Assembly (NCBI GenBank): GCA_001303705.1
Contig: LJUI01000001.1
Coordinates: 1-64,000 of the forward strand
Source: a candidate division TA06 bacterium SM23_40
Lineage (GTDB): Bacteria; LJUI01; SM1-40
Direction: 5' to 3'
Length of the DNA: 64,000 nucleotides
Shown piece by piece: positions 50,752 to 60,296 of this stretch. Below the pieces are notes generated by a model. The model was given only the letters and a program-made list of their open reading frames with translations, did not search any database and was not told the DNA's origin. The translations under genes and the position numbers were made by a program. How positions within the stretch are numbered: the first letter of the stretch is position 1; each line of letters opens with the position of its first letter.

Positions 50752-51917
50752 CAGCCTTTCCTTGCCATTCTCTCGGTTTTCAGAAGATGTTCGAGATGTT
50801 CTCCCACCTGGCGCCCTGTCCGCTCCCATGTCAGTTCCTCTCTCACCCTCTCCAGACCTCTCCGCCCCATCTCCAGAGCCAGCGATCTATCAGCCAAGAG
50901 CCTCGTCATTGCCTCAGCGAGCTGCGGCACATTCCCGGGGTCAACGAGAATGCCGGTCACGCCGTCGATCACCGCCTCAGGGATTCCTCCGGTCCTCGAA
51001 CCGATAGCCGGGAGCCCGCACGATGCGGCCTCGCAGAAGGCGATACCGAAGCCCTCCACATCACCTGAATCCTCGGGCCCCAGCTCTTCTGCCGGCATCA
51101 CAAAGAGGTCAGCGGCGCGGTAATACGCAGGAAGCTCGCCCCGGCCAACGTAGCCGACAAAGCGGACGTGCGCATCGAGCCCACACTCCCGCACAAGAGC
51201 GCGAAGCCGACCCTCCTCCGGACCTCTCCCGACGATCACGTAGACGACGGGCCCGATCTTCTCCATCACCGCTGGCAGCGCCCGGATCACCGCCGCATGC
51301 CCCTTTCGCTGGGCAAGCCGTGAAACGGTGATCACTATGGGACGACCGTCGAGTTTCTGTTTTCGTCGCACCTCACCGGGGTCCACCTGTTGATTGAACA
51401 GTGCAGCATCGACACCCGGGTGTACGACCGAGACTCTCTCGGCCGGATACCCACAGGACAACAGACGGTTGCGTGTATGGTCACTGTTCACCATGACGGA
51501 GAGTGCGCTAAATAGGATGCGCCGCCCGATGAGAGCATCGACCGTCGAACGCGTAAGGCAGTACCGGAGATCAGTCCCGTGGATCAGTATGACGTATGGA
51601 AGTCCGAGCAGGCGACGGCAGAGAAGCGGCGAGAGCGCATGCGTCGTCATGAGATGCCCGAGAAAGACGATCTCCGGCCGATATCTCCTGACGGCCCGGC
51701 TGAAGGCCTGTGCCGTCCCGATTGCAGCGAACCGCCGCGGGCGTGAGTAACGCTCCACTCGATATGACTGATTCTCATCAGTACCGTTGCGCGGTCCAGG
51801 AGCAAGTACCGAGACCTCGCTTCCGTGTCGGTGGAGCGCGGACGCCAGCTGATGGACAAACTCAGCTGTACCCCCGACGCACGGGGGAAAATCTTGTGTC
51901 AAGATCACGATTCGCAT
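50745..51917 (-). CDS. GT4 glycosyltransferase (PimB-like)
   Basis: A 390-residue GT-B enzyme related to PimB/PimC-type mannosyltransferases. TQDFPPCVGGTAEFVHQLA, VVHPGVDAALF, ITVSRLAQRKGHAAVIRAL, VGRGPEEGRLRAL, then the donor site EGFGIAFCEAASCGLPAIGSRTGG. It is close in pattern to the enzyme at 40738-41949. The ribosome binding site is weak (TAATAAG before ATG). A 106-bp gap separates it from the upstream glycosyltransferase gene. Confidence 0.93.
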   Translation of the reverse strand: MRIVILTQDFPPCVGGTAEFVHQLASALHRHGSEVSVLAPGPRNGTDENQSYRVERYSRPRRFAAIGTAQAFSRAVRRYRPEIVFLGHLMTTHALSPLLCRRLLGLPYVILIHGTDLRYCLTRSTVDALIGRRILFSALSVMVNSDHTRNRLLSCGYPAERVSVVHPGVDAALFNQQVDPGEVRRKQKLDGRPIVITVSRLAQRKGHAAVIRALPAVMEKIGPVVYVIVGRGPEEGRLRALVRECGLDAHVRFVGYVGRGELPAYYRAADLFVMPAEELGPEDSGDVEGFGIAFCEAASCGLPAIGSRTGGIPEAVIDGVTGILVDPGNVPQLAEAMTRLLADRSLALEMGRRGLERVREELTWERTGRQVGEHLEHLLKTERMARKGWW

Positions 51918-52023
51918 CTTATTAGGGTAGGTGGCAACACGCTACACAGGCCGGAAGGAGATCTCGTTCCGCAACGTGAGTGCGGACACAATAGTCTCTC
52001 GGCCGATCTCTGCCTCCGTGCCT

Positions 52024-53385
52024 TCATTGATTGATCCCTCCTGCGCCAGCCGTTCCCCTGACCGGCTCCGGCGAGTACGGAGCCGGTTCGACATCGTACG
52101 GCCACGGCACAGAGGGAATCGACCTATCCCCTCCTCTCGCCAGTCCATGATGAGAAGGAGGAACCTGCCCGACGCGGCCCTCCCCACAGAGGTTGCGGCC
52201 CGCGCGCTTCTCTCCGAGCACCGAACTGAGTGTCTGGAGCATTCGGCCGGCGAGACGGTCCCAGGAGTGGTCTCGCGCGACCGCCATTCGCCGCTGTCGG
52301 CCGGCCTGACTGCACTCGGCTATCGCTGAACCGATTGCCCGCCTGAATTCATCGATTCCATCAGCAATCCAGACTACATCCCTCATGTCCTCGAGTTCGT
52401 GCAGCGGAGTGCTGACTACCGGGAGGCCCGCAGCCAGATACTCCCACAGCTTCAGGGGATTGCGATGCTTGTTAAACCCGTTGCGCTTGTATGGTATGAG
52501 GCCAACGTCAAACGCACGCAGATACCCAACAAGGTCATCGCGACGCTTTGCGCCAAGTACGTGGAGATTGGCGCGACCACGGAATGGAGCGAGCTTCTCT
52601 TCGGTTGTCCCATCGATTGGACCAACGAAAACGAAGGACCAGTCCGGTCTCGTCCGTGATAAGCCCTCCAGTAGCTCCAGATCGAGGGCATCCGACAGCC
52701 TGCCCACGTACCCCAACCTCGGCCTGGGGACGTGGCGTATCTCCTCGGGAAGGGAAGTGTTCGGATCTGCGGCACGCGCCACGTTCTGGAAATCGACGCC
52801 GTTAGGTGCGTACTCGATCCGCAATCCCTCTCTCCTGCGATCCTCAATCAATGAACGAGCAGTGGCGAAGACGAGATCTACCCGCTCGAGGAGCGCAGCT
52901 TCCATGGCGGCGACCTCCGGTATTGCTATACCGTCCCAGTAGTTCAGCCGATATTCATCGAAGCACTCGTATACGACGAATTCCTCGCCCGCCATGCCCA
53001 GATTGTACACCTGGTCCGGGCGGTACATCCAGGCCACAACAGGGTCGTCAGCGCCCCCCACCAACGAGAGAGCCCACCGTACCTGCCGCTCGACAATCGA
53101 CCGCCACGTCCTGTTTCGCCTCCCCCTCCGCCCGACAAATGGCAGCCATATGTAAGGGCGCGTAAGAAAGATGTTCGGGGCAATTCGCTGGTGGAATGGC
53201 TGCCCCACTCCTCTGTTGGTCCGCGCACTCCCCCGCAGCAGATGGCGTAGTGACCTGGGAGGAGAGACACAAAGCAGATTTGCACACCCCAGTCCGCTCC
53301 GCGCCAGCGCTTCGAGCATGGGACGTCGGTGGAAATGCTCCCATTCTCCCAGGAGGTACACCACGATCCTGATACCAGTCGCCAT
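52024..53385 (-). CDS. Glycosyltransferase (GT-B fold, TuaH-like)
   Basis: About 453 residues. N-terminal VVYLLGEWEHFHRRPMLEAL; later VVYECFDEYRLNYWDG, YAPNGVDFQNV, RPRLGYVGRLSDALDLELLE, PDWSFVFVGPI and LWEYLAAGLPVVSTPLHEL. It resembles the enzyme at 47052-48251 in the same locus, probably by old duplication. A long hydrophilic tail of about 60 residues follows the fold. The start at 53385 behind GGGGG is chosen over the frame opening at 53403. Confidence 0.85.
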   Translation of the reverse strand: MATGIRIVVYLLGEWEHFHRRPMLEALARSGLGCANLLCVSPPRSLRHLLRGSARTNRGVGQPFHQRIAPNIFLTRPYIWLPFVGRRGRRNRTWRSIVERQVRWALSLVGGADDPVVAWMYRPDQVYNLGMAGEEFVVYECFDEYRLNYWDGIAIPEVAAMEAALLERVDLVFATARSLIEDRRREGLRIEYAPNGVDFQNVARAADPNTSLPEEIRHVPRPRLGYVGRLSDALDLELLEGLSRTRPDWSFVFVGPIDGTTEEKLAPFRGRANLHVLGAKRRDDLVGYLRAFDVGLIPYKRNGFNKHRNPLKLWEYLAAGLPVVSTPLHELEDMRDVVWIADGIDEFRRAIGSAIAECSQAGRQRRMAVARDHSWDRLAGRMLQTLSSVLGEKRAGRNLCGEGRVGQVPPSHHGLARGGDRSIPSVPWPYDVEPAPYSPEPVRGTAGAGGINQ

Positions 53386-53497
53386 CGATCCCCCCGATCT
53401 CACGATCCTGCCGCCGCTCCCCCGCCCGGGCTTCCCGCAACTCCCCCTCAGTCCGGCCCAGCCTTTCTACACTGTTCACTACTGCTGACCAGCCGTC

Positions 53498-54649
53498 TCA
53501 CGGTCTGTCCGTTCTCCGCACCTGATCCCAGAACCTCACCTGCTGTTGACTCACCTCACACGTGACATCTTCCGTCGAGCTCCCACCCGCATCGTGCAGG
53601 CCACCGATCCGCGCACTCCGACGGCTCACGGCGACTTTCATCAGTTCCTCGTACAGGTATTCGATGTACCTTTGCTCTTTTCCCCTACCGGAACCATCAT
53701 GGCTCTCAGGCCCCCTGTTTCTCCGAAGAGCATCGAATACCGCTCTGTCGTCGTACAGCCGCATCGCCCTCGTCCTTCTCCTCGCGGTGACCACGCGAGG
53801 CCACCTGAGCGCAATGTCGAGATGAGCCAACATTCGACTCACATCGCCTGACACTGCTGCCTTGAGAACGCGCAGTGCGAAGAACGTGAGACATTGGCTC
53901 AACATCGTATGGTTCTCGATATTCTTGAGGACGAACAGGGTCCGCACACGCTCCTCCACTCGTCTCCACTTCCTCGAAGGCCCACCTCCCCGCCCCAGCG
54001 AGGCTCCGCCAATGTGAAAGACCACACTGCGTGGCTCGAAGATGACGCGCCATCCGAGAAGCCAGGCAGCATAGGAGAGATCCAGGTCCTCGTATAGACA
54101 CTTCCAATAGAGACTGTCGAACCCTCCCAGCGCGAGGAACTTCTCTCTGTCGAGAGCTGCCGCGCCACCGTGAGCGAGCAGGGTCAGTTGAACACCCGGC
54201 GATGAGAAATCAGGCCTGGTATGCAGCACGCCTCTGCTGAGGATCGGATACCTTCTGCACCCGAACCGTTCAGTGGGCTTATCAGATCGGATGTGCGGCG
54301 TTACCGCAAAGACTCGCCGATCGGAGAAGTGCTCCAACAACGGAGGCAGGAAATCGGGCTCAACTATCACATCGTTGTTCAGAATGACTACCCAATCCGT
54401 CTCACACTCGGAGATAGCGTCGTTGAATGAGAGAAGATACCTATTGCGTGTCTTTCGCCTGACTTCAACCTGAGGGAAATCCCGTCTCAGCAGCTCCACG
54501 CTCCTATCCGTGCTGGCATTGTCGACCACGACTACGCAATGCTCCTGACCGCCGAATCTCGACGCAGCCACGACGCTGGGAAGGCACTTTTCGAGCAGTG
54601 CCGCGCCATTATGGTTGAGCACTAATAGGGTCGCCCGCCTGGATGACAT
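53498..54649 (-). CDS. GT2 glycosyltransferase
   Basis: A 383-residue family-2 (GT-A fold) enzyme resembling rhamnosyltransferases. LLVLNHNGAALLEKCLPS, VVVVDNASTDRSVELL and VILNNDVIVEP (metal-binding Asp) are the nucleotide-sugar site; a WKCLYEDLDLSYAAWLLGW segment holds the catalytic ED. The C-terminal ~90 residues are hydrophilic. GAGGG precedes the ATG. It overlaps the upstream GT2 gene by 41 bp, so the two are likely translated together. Confidence 0.92.
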   Translation of the reverse strand: MSSRRATLLVLNHNGAALLEKCLPSVVAASRFGGQEHCVVVVDNASTDRSVELLRRDFPQVEVRRKTRNRYLLSFNDAISECETDWVVILNNDVIVEPDFLPPLLEHFSDRRVFAVTPHIRSDKPTERFGCRRYPILSRGVLHTRPDFSSPGVQLTLLAHGGAAALDREKFLALGGFDSLYWKCLYEDLDLSYAAWLLGWRVIFEPRSVVFHIGGASLGRGGGPSRKWRRVEERVRTLFVLKNIENHTMLSQCLTFFALRVLKAAVSGDVSRMLAHLDIALRWPRVVTARRRTRAMRLYDDRAVFDALRRNRGPESHDGSGRGKEQRYIEYLYEELMKVAVSRRSARIGGLHDAGGSSTEDVTCEVSQQQVRFWDQVRRTDRP

Positions 54650-55550
54650 CCTTCATTCCCTCTTCCATTGCCCGTCTCATAAGGTACTGATACACCCCAC
54701 CCGCAACCATCTTCGTCTCCAGTGCTGATCCCAATCGATAGGAGAGACCATATCTATATCGAGAGGCCATCCGCCGCCATCGGAGAAGCCCACCGCCCCG
54801 TTTCACTCGCGGCCAATCATCCGTCTTTCGACAGTACATGACATACGACGCCCCCACCCGTCTCATCCTGTCGATTGCCTCATCGAGCGACGTGGGATGC
54901 CAGTGGTAGCCCACCGCTTCTCGACGATAGACGATGCGGAGACCTTGCTGTACAAGGCGTCGCCCGAGCTCGATATCTTCATACGAGGCGAAAGGAAAAT
55001 CCTCATCAAATGATCCATATCTATCCAAGAAATCCTTGTTTAGTGAGATGTTGGACGTGTAGAAGTGCTGATACGGAACATCTTCTTGATCTTCGATCGC
55101 CCAGTACTTGAACTGCGGGCCGCCGCTTTCGAGCCACGCCATGAACGGCGTCACCGTAATCTCGGGCGCCCAGGTGACATGCCCGAGGACCGCGACATTC
55201 TCGTCCGGCATGCTCCGGTGGGTGGACATATGCGTACTCAGCATTCTCTCGGAGGCAATGATGTCATCGCCGGTGAAGAGGACAACCCTCCCCCGTGCGT
55301 ACTCGAGTCCTCTATTCCTGGCCGCAGCAGGCCCCCGCGTCTCTTGCCTCACATAGAGAATGGCTCGATCTGTCCCTGTGGCTGCCTCATGTACTGCACC
55401 GCACGTATCGTCCGTACTTCCGTCGTCCACGACGATCACCTCATAGGCCAGACTCTCGGGCTCCTGACCCAGCAGTGCCTTGAGGCATCGCCGCAATACT
55501 GCACTTCTCGTGCGAGTCGGTACGATCACTGACAGTTCCGGCCTATCCAT
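54609..55550 (-). CDS. GT2 glycosyltransferase
   Basis: A 313-residue GT-A fold enzyme. ELSVIVPTRTRSAVLRRCL, VIVVDDGSTDDTC, RGPAAARNRGLEYARG and VVLFTGDDI mark the donor site, and SNISLNKDFLDRYGSFDEDF with ASYEDIELGRRL the acceptor side and catalytic base. It overlaps the preceding GT4 gene by 8 bp and the following GT2 gene by 41 bp. Confidence 0.93.
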   Translation of the reverse strand: MDRPELSVIVPTRTRSAVLRRCLKALLGQEPESLAYEVIVVDDGSTDDTCGAVHEAATGTDRAILYVRQETRGPAAARNRGLEYARGRVVLFTGDDIIASERMLSTHMSTHRSMPDENVAVLGHVTWAPEITVTPFMAWLESGGPQFKYWAIEDQEDVPYQHFYTSNISLNKDFLDRYGSFDEDFPFASYEDIELGRRLVQQGLRIVYRREAVGYHWHPTSLDEAIDRMRRVGASYVMYCRKTDDWPRVKRGGGLLRWRRMASRYRYGLSYRLGSALETKMVAGGVYQYLMRRAMEEGMKDVIQAGDPISAQP

Positions 55551-56742
55551 GCTTCGCTGCCTTCATAGCCCTGGGTCTGGTCGGCATACGAACTTCTCCT
55601 GCAATGACTTTTCGGTACACGTCCTCCATCCACTCCATATTGCAGTCTTGATCGGCGCACTGCTGGACCATCCCCACGTTTCTTTCGGCCATCTTCTCTC
55701 TTCGATCGTCATCTGCTAGCAAGTCCCCGATAGCCTCTGCCAGACCGACATGGTCATCCGGCCCCACCACCAGTCCGTTCCTCCCATGATCGATCCATTC
55801 GCTCACGCACGCCAGATCACTGACTATCGGTGCTGCTCCACATGCCATAGCTTCAATGAGTGAGACAGGACCTGAATCGAAACGTGGAACTGAGACAAAC
55901 AGATCAGCGGCGCGATAGTACCGGTGCACCTGTGAGTAGTCGATGGGACCAACAAACCGAGTCCACCGCCCTATTCCGAGTTCATCTACTATTTTCCGGA
56001 TCTTCCCGGAATAGGCTCTGTCCTCATAGTTCCAGAGGAAGAGAAAATCGGTGTTTGGTGCCCGTTTCACGACTTCCGGTATGGCCCGGACGATCAATTC
56101 AGTGTTGCATGTCGCGTCCAGGTTTCGCGAAGAGAGAACCACCTTTCTCCCGTCGGCATCCAGCCCCAGGCTGGCGCGCACACTCTCCCTGGACTTGTCT
56201 CTGTTGAAGACCGCCAGATCGACCCCCCAGTGGAAGACGCAGACTCTCTCCTGAGCCACCCGGAGTCTGAGAATCTCGCCCACCAGACTGGTCGAGATCC
56301 CGGTCACTACCCTCCCCCTCTCCAGAGCCCATCGCGACAGCCCCTGGCGCAGCAGCCACGGCCCTTTCGCTAGTGGCAACCAGACGTCGTCAAACGCCCA
56401 GACGGTGATCACTCGCGGAACCATACTGACGAAGGCTCCCAGGTAGCCGGGGTAATACATCGATTGGACATGCACGACGTCAGGCCTGATCTCTCTCACG
56501 AGGCGCCGCACTCTTCCGACTGCCGTCGCCACGGCCGCGTACCTTGCCCTGAACTCAAAGTGAGCATATCGATCCACTCTCGAGCGGGCCCCGGACCCCG
56601 CAGTCAGGTCATGCATCACGACCCCCGACATCGGAACAGGGTGGTGGGTGATGACGTGGACCTCGTGTCCTCTGTCCGAGAACCACCGAGCAAACCGACG
56701 CACGTGAGGGTAGTCGCCCCACCCCGTGTAGCATATTCTCAA
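55543..56742 (-). CDS. GT4 glycosyltransferase
   Basis: A 399-residue GT-B enzyme. N-terminal TGWGDYPHVRRFARWFSDRG, IRPDVVHVQSMYYPGYLG, then VFHWGVDLAVFNRDKS, LSSRNLDATCNTELIVRAI, YRAADLFVSVPRFDSGPVSL and EAMACGAAPIVSDL, the donor site. The sequence differs from the other GT4 enzymes in having DSGPVSLIEAMA in place of the usual EGFG motif. It follows the flippase gene after 37 bp. Confidence 0.9.
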   Translation of the reverse strand: MRICYTGWGDYPHVRRFARWFSDRGHEVHVITHHPVPMSGVVMHDLTAGSGARSRVDRYAHFEFRARYAAVATAVGRVRRLVREIRPDVVHVQSMYYPGYLGAFVSMVPRVITVWAFDDVWLPLAKGPWLLRQGLSRWALERGRVVTGISTSLVGEILRLRVAQERVCVFHWGVDLAVFNRDKSRESVRASLGLDADGRKVVLSSRNLDATCNTELIVRAIPEVVKRAPNTDFLFLWNYEDRAYSGKIRKIVDELGIGRWTRFVGPIDYSQVHRYYRAADLFVSVPRFDSGPVSLIEAMACGAAPIVSDLACVSEWIDHGRNGLVVGPDDHVGLAEAIGDLLADDDRREKMAERNVGMVQQCADQDCNMEWMEDVYRKVIAGEVRMPTRPRAMKAAKHG

Positions 56743-56779
56743 GAGTTCTCACCCCCATGCCTGTCGCCGACACGCAGCC

Positions 56780-58252
56780 TCATGCTCTGCTTCGGGCGAG
56801 AGGGTTTTTCGACTGGCAGACCGCCCACACTCTCGAACCGACGGAGCGCAGTTCTCCGTCGCATCGCAACAGCAGAAGTCCGTACACCAATATCAGGATG
56901 AGCGACGTGCCTATGGCTCCAGTCCACGACTGCAATATCGCTGGATACCGTGCCGCTAGTGCCAACCCCATAATGGCGGCGGCACCCGTGCAGCCGGCGG
57001 GCAAGCCGAGCCAATGCAGATAGTCCGCAGCCTCTATTCCGAGCAATCGATTAGCACGCCAAATGAGCAGCGCCGTGGCAACTACCTGCACTGTTGCGAA
57101 CAACGCAGCTACGCCGATGATGCCTCCGTGGACCGCGGAGTGATAGATGAACCCGATGGTGAGAGCGCCTTTTATCGCATTGATCGTGAGGGAGTCCCTC
57201 GGCCGACCCAGGGCATACAGAACCGTCGCGGCCGGCGCGCCGATCCCGGTCGTGACTCCGTATATGACGAGAATCCTGAGTGCTCCCAGAGCCGGGACCC
57301 ATTTGCCGCCATAGAGAAGCACCGCAAATGATGGCCCAAGCCCGGCCAGAGCGGCCGACACCGGCACGACGATTATCGCCAGGTAGCGAATCGTCTGAAG
57401 GTAGGTCTGTTTCAATTCGTTCACGTCCCGCTGAAGCCGAGAGTAGACCGGAAACATGACATTTGACACCACCCGTGTCACCCTCGTCGCCGGCAGATTG
57501 GCAACCCGGTACGCGAAATCATAGTAACCGAGCGGTTTCACGCCGAGAATCCTGCCTATCGCTGCTCGATCGAATGTCATCAGGAGGAAGATAAGGATAT
57601 TGTCGAGAAGTGCGATATTACCGTATCCCACAAGCCTCCTGGCAGTCTGCCACTTAAATCGAAGCCGCGGCCGGAAGGGAGAAATGAACCAGTAGTGGAC
57701 TGTCAACAGCGCGTTGCCGAAGAGAGACCCGACGACGATACTCCATACCCCATACCCGAGCAGGGCGAGGGAGACACAGACGATCCCGTGAGCAAGAGAG
57801 GAGATGAGGGGCGGTATCGAGTTCTTCTTGAAATTCAGATTCTTCTGCAGCATCGTTGCTTGAACGACTCGCAGCGATATTATGATGAACGAGAAGCCGA
57901 GCACGCGCAGCACTGCTGTCAGCTCACTCGTCCCGAAGAACCGGGCGGCAATCGGCGATACCGCCCAGGTGCCGGCGCAGAGCACCACCGCGGTGCCCGT
58001 AATCAACGTGAACGCAGTGTGCGCCGACTCCTCGATCTCCTCCTGGTTGTGGATCAGGGCTGCCCCGAACCCCAGGTCCCTGACCATCCCCATCCAGCCG
58101 ATCACGAGGGATGCCATCGCAAAGACACCGAAGTCCTCGGGAGCGAGAAGAGCGGCGAGAAAGAGCGCCGTACAGAACTCGATACCCTGTCTGGCAGAGG
58201 TGCTGAACGAAACCCAGAAAAGACCTCTACGTACCGCAGACTCGACCTTCAT
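56780..58252 (-). CDS. Wzx-type oligosaccharide flippase
   Basis: A 490-residue inner-membrane protein with about 12-14 helices of the MATE/polysaccharide-transport superfamily, which moves lipid-linked repeat units across the membrane. The N-terminus AVRRGLFWVSFSTSARQGIEF is the family's entry helix; LLAPEDFGVFAMASLVIG and LGFGAALIHNQEEIEESAHTAF are typical, the latter close to the WzxC group. With the WecA-like transferase and the ligase/polymerase it completes a Wzx/Wzy-like route. Confidence 0.93.
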   Translation of the reverse strand: MKVESAVRRGLFWVSFSTSARQGIEFCTALFLAALLAPEDFGVFAMASLVIGWMGMVRDLGFGAALIHNQEEIEESAHTAFTLITGTAVVLCAGTWAVSPIAARFFGTSELTAVLRVLGFSFIIISLRVVQATMLQKNLNFKKNSIPPLISSLAHGIVCVSLALLGYGVWSIVVGSLFGNALLTVHYWFISPFRPRLRFKWQTARRLVGYGNIALLDNILIFLLMTFDRAAIGRILGVKPLGYYDFAYRVANLPATRVTRVVSNVMFPVYSRLQRDVNELKQTYLQTIRYLAIIVVPVSAALAGLGPSFAVLLYGGKWVPALGALRILVIYGVTTGIGAPAATVLYALGRPRDSLTINAIKGALTIGFIYHSAVHGGIIGVAALFATVQVVATALLIWRANRLLGIEAADYLHWLGLPAGCTGAAAIMGLALAARYPAILQSWTGAIGTSLILILVYGLLLLRCDGELRSVGSRVWAVCQSKNPLARSRA

Positions 58253-58322
58253 TAGCCGCCTCGCCGCTCAACTGCGTGCTGTCCAGTTCGTCTGCCTCTA
58301 TCCCACGTGGAGACGGGAACGC

Positions 58323-60188
58323 TCATACCGAGACCGTCTCATTCTGTCGTGCCCTGCGGGAGGGACGAATAGATCCGCCATCTCTGTCAGAGAATACGGC
58401 CGCCAGTCGTTTCAAATCGCGTCTTCTCGCTGCAAGAGTCCTGGGCAACTGCACAAGGTTCCAGCCGAAACCGTAGAGGAGGATCCCCCCATTGACCACG
58501 ATGTTCGAAGGACGAAGGCGCCTGTGGTGCGCGAACGTGGCGCTGACGCGCCTCAGCGGATTACAGGCAATGCTCACCAGATCCGCCATCTGGATCGCGA
58601 TTTCCTTCACCGAGAGGTTCTTGATCGCGTAGCGGAGCTGGTTTCTCATCGCCAGCCGGCTTCGGGCCAGCCCGCGTTCTCCGCCCCCCTCTGAGAAGTG
58701 CCACAACGGCACGTTCACCCGTATCATCCTGTAGCCCGCGCGCTTTGCCCTCAACTCGAAGTCGTCTTCATCTCCGTAACAGAAGTACGCCTCGTCGAGG
58801 AGCCCAACGGCGTGAATGACGTCGACCTTTATCAGAAGAGCACAACCGCTGATGTGTTCTGACTCTCTCGTCTCCAATCGATCCCATGATTCCGTCGCTT
58901 CATGAAACCGCGAGACATCCTCCTTACCGTACTCGCCAACCACATGGAACCCTACGATGCCGACTTTCTCATCTTCCTCCGCAGCCTGCACGCCGTAGTA
59001 CAGCCATCGAGAATCGAAAAACATGTCGGTATTGACAAGAGCCACATACCGGGCACCGGTTCCGAGGGCATGTCGAATGCCGACGTTGTTACCTCCGGTC
59101 CATCCCAGATTCTCTGCATTCCGAATGATGATTAGCCGAGGCATCAAGCGAGACGCGAATTCTACCGAGTCATCTTCCGATCCGTTATCGACGAACACGT
59201 ATTCGGCATTTGAATAGCGCGTCTTGCTGAGCGACGGGAGGGAGTAGGCCAGGTGTCGATGACCGTTCCAGTTCACCATGATTACACAGACTTTCGGGTA
59301 CTCTGCCAGCTGATGTGGAGCCCGCAGAGCACCTGGCGATCTGTCGCGGACCCGGGGCGATGGATTCTGGCAGACCGCCAGAAGATCGAGTGCCGAATCG
59401 ATATTCTCCGGCGATACCCAGAAGTCGGCCGTCGTAATGAACGCCTTGCGGCAGAGCATGCCGAGCCGGGCCACCGCGGCGGCCGCATTCACGAGACTCT
59501 CTTTCACGCCTTCCGGAATCAGCCGGCGCATCCCCCAGAAATCATATCGGGCCATCCGGGTCCGCGTCCGAGACCTCCGCCGCCGAGGAGAATCTGCGAC
59601 GAATTCCAGGTCGCGGACCCTCTGGCTGGCCTGAACGCCGAGGATCTCAACGTCAGTGAACCGCTCACAGAGGAGTTCATGAAGCTCCGGTGCCTCGAAC
59701 TCCCTGACGTGGCACTCTACACAGCAAGTCCCCTGACGTGGGGAATAGAGTCTCTTGTTCAGCGTAGAGACAATGAACGTTCCGCCCGGTTCCAGGACCC
59801 GAGCAACCTCCTCTAGATAGCGCCTGGGGTGCTCCAGGTGCTCTATCGTCTGAAAGGAGACGACCATCTTGAATACTCCACTACGCAACCCGAGGTGCTG
59901 TGCGTCCATGGCGGCAAATGATGCGCCATCTCCTCCGTAGGTGCCCTCCGCCCGAGCTACTGCGGCAGAAGAGATGTCGACTCCGACAACCACAGCTCCG
60001 CCCCTGGCGAGCAGTGATGAACCGTACCCTTCGCCACTTCCCAGATCGAGCACTCGCATCCCAGCCCGCAGTCGAGACGAAACGAACTCATATGCAAACA
60101 GATGCTTGCAGAACTCATGTCGGGAACCAAGGTGATCGGGGATTGCCCGCTCCCCGTTGAAAACGAGAGAAGACTGTGCGTGCGCCAT
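58323..60188 (-). CDS. Methyltransferase-GT2 fusion protein
   Basis: About 621 residues in two domains. The N-terminal half (about 1-230) is a class-I SAM methyltransferase: VLDLGSGEGYGSSLLARGG, VVGVDIS, FQTIEHLEHP and LEPGGTFIVSTLN. The C-terminal half (about 300-560) is a GT2 enzyme: VCVIMVNWNGHRHLAYSLPS, YVFVDNGSEDDSVEF, LVNTDMFFDSRW and AYFCYGDEDDFELRAKRAG. It may add a sugar and methylate it, for example to cap a chain. A Cys-rich bit (QGTCCVECHV) lies at the methyltransferase end. ATG at 60188 (GGGGTGATC upstream) preferred; frame opens at 60224. Confidence 0.9.
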   Translation of the reverse strand: MAHAQSSLVFNGERAIPDHLGSRHEFCKHLFAYEFVSSRLRAGMRVLDLGSGEGYGSSLLARGGAVVVGVDISSAAVARAEGTYGGDGASFAAMDAQHLGLRSGVFKMVVSFQTIEHLEHPRRYLEEVARVLEPGGTFIVSTLNKRLYSPRQGTCCVECHVREFEAPELHELLCERFTDVEILGVQASQRVRDLEFVADSPRRRRSRTRTRMARYDFWGMRRLIPEGVKESLVNAAAAVARLGMLCRKAFITTADFWVSPENIDSALDLLAVCQNPSPRVRDRSPGALRAPHQLAEYPKVCVIMVNWNGHRHLAYSLPSLSKTRYSNAEYVFVDNGSEDDSVEFASRLMPRLIIIRNAENLGWTGGNNVGIRHALGTGARYVALVNTDMFFDSRWLYYGVQAAEEDEKVGIVGFHVVGEYGKEDVSRFHEATESWDRLETRESEHISGCALLIKVDVIHAVGLLDEAYFCYGDEDDFELRAKRAGYRMIRVNVPLWHFSEGGGERGLARSRLAMRNQLRYAIKNLSVKEIAIQMADLVSIACNPLRRVSATFAHHRRLRPSNIVVNGGILLYGFGWNLVQLPRTLAARRRDLKRLAAVFSDRDGGSIRPSRRARQNETVSV

Positions 60189-60296
60189 GATCACCCCGCA
60201 TCGACGTCGGACTGTCACTCTCACTGCCTACGAGCACCAGCGCCCCCTCCGCGACCCCGACCGACCGACTCCCGGGCCGTCAGGTACATGTGAGGA

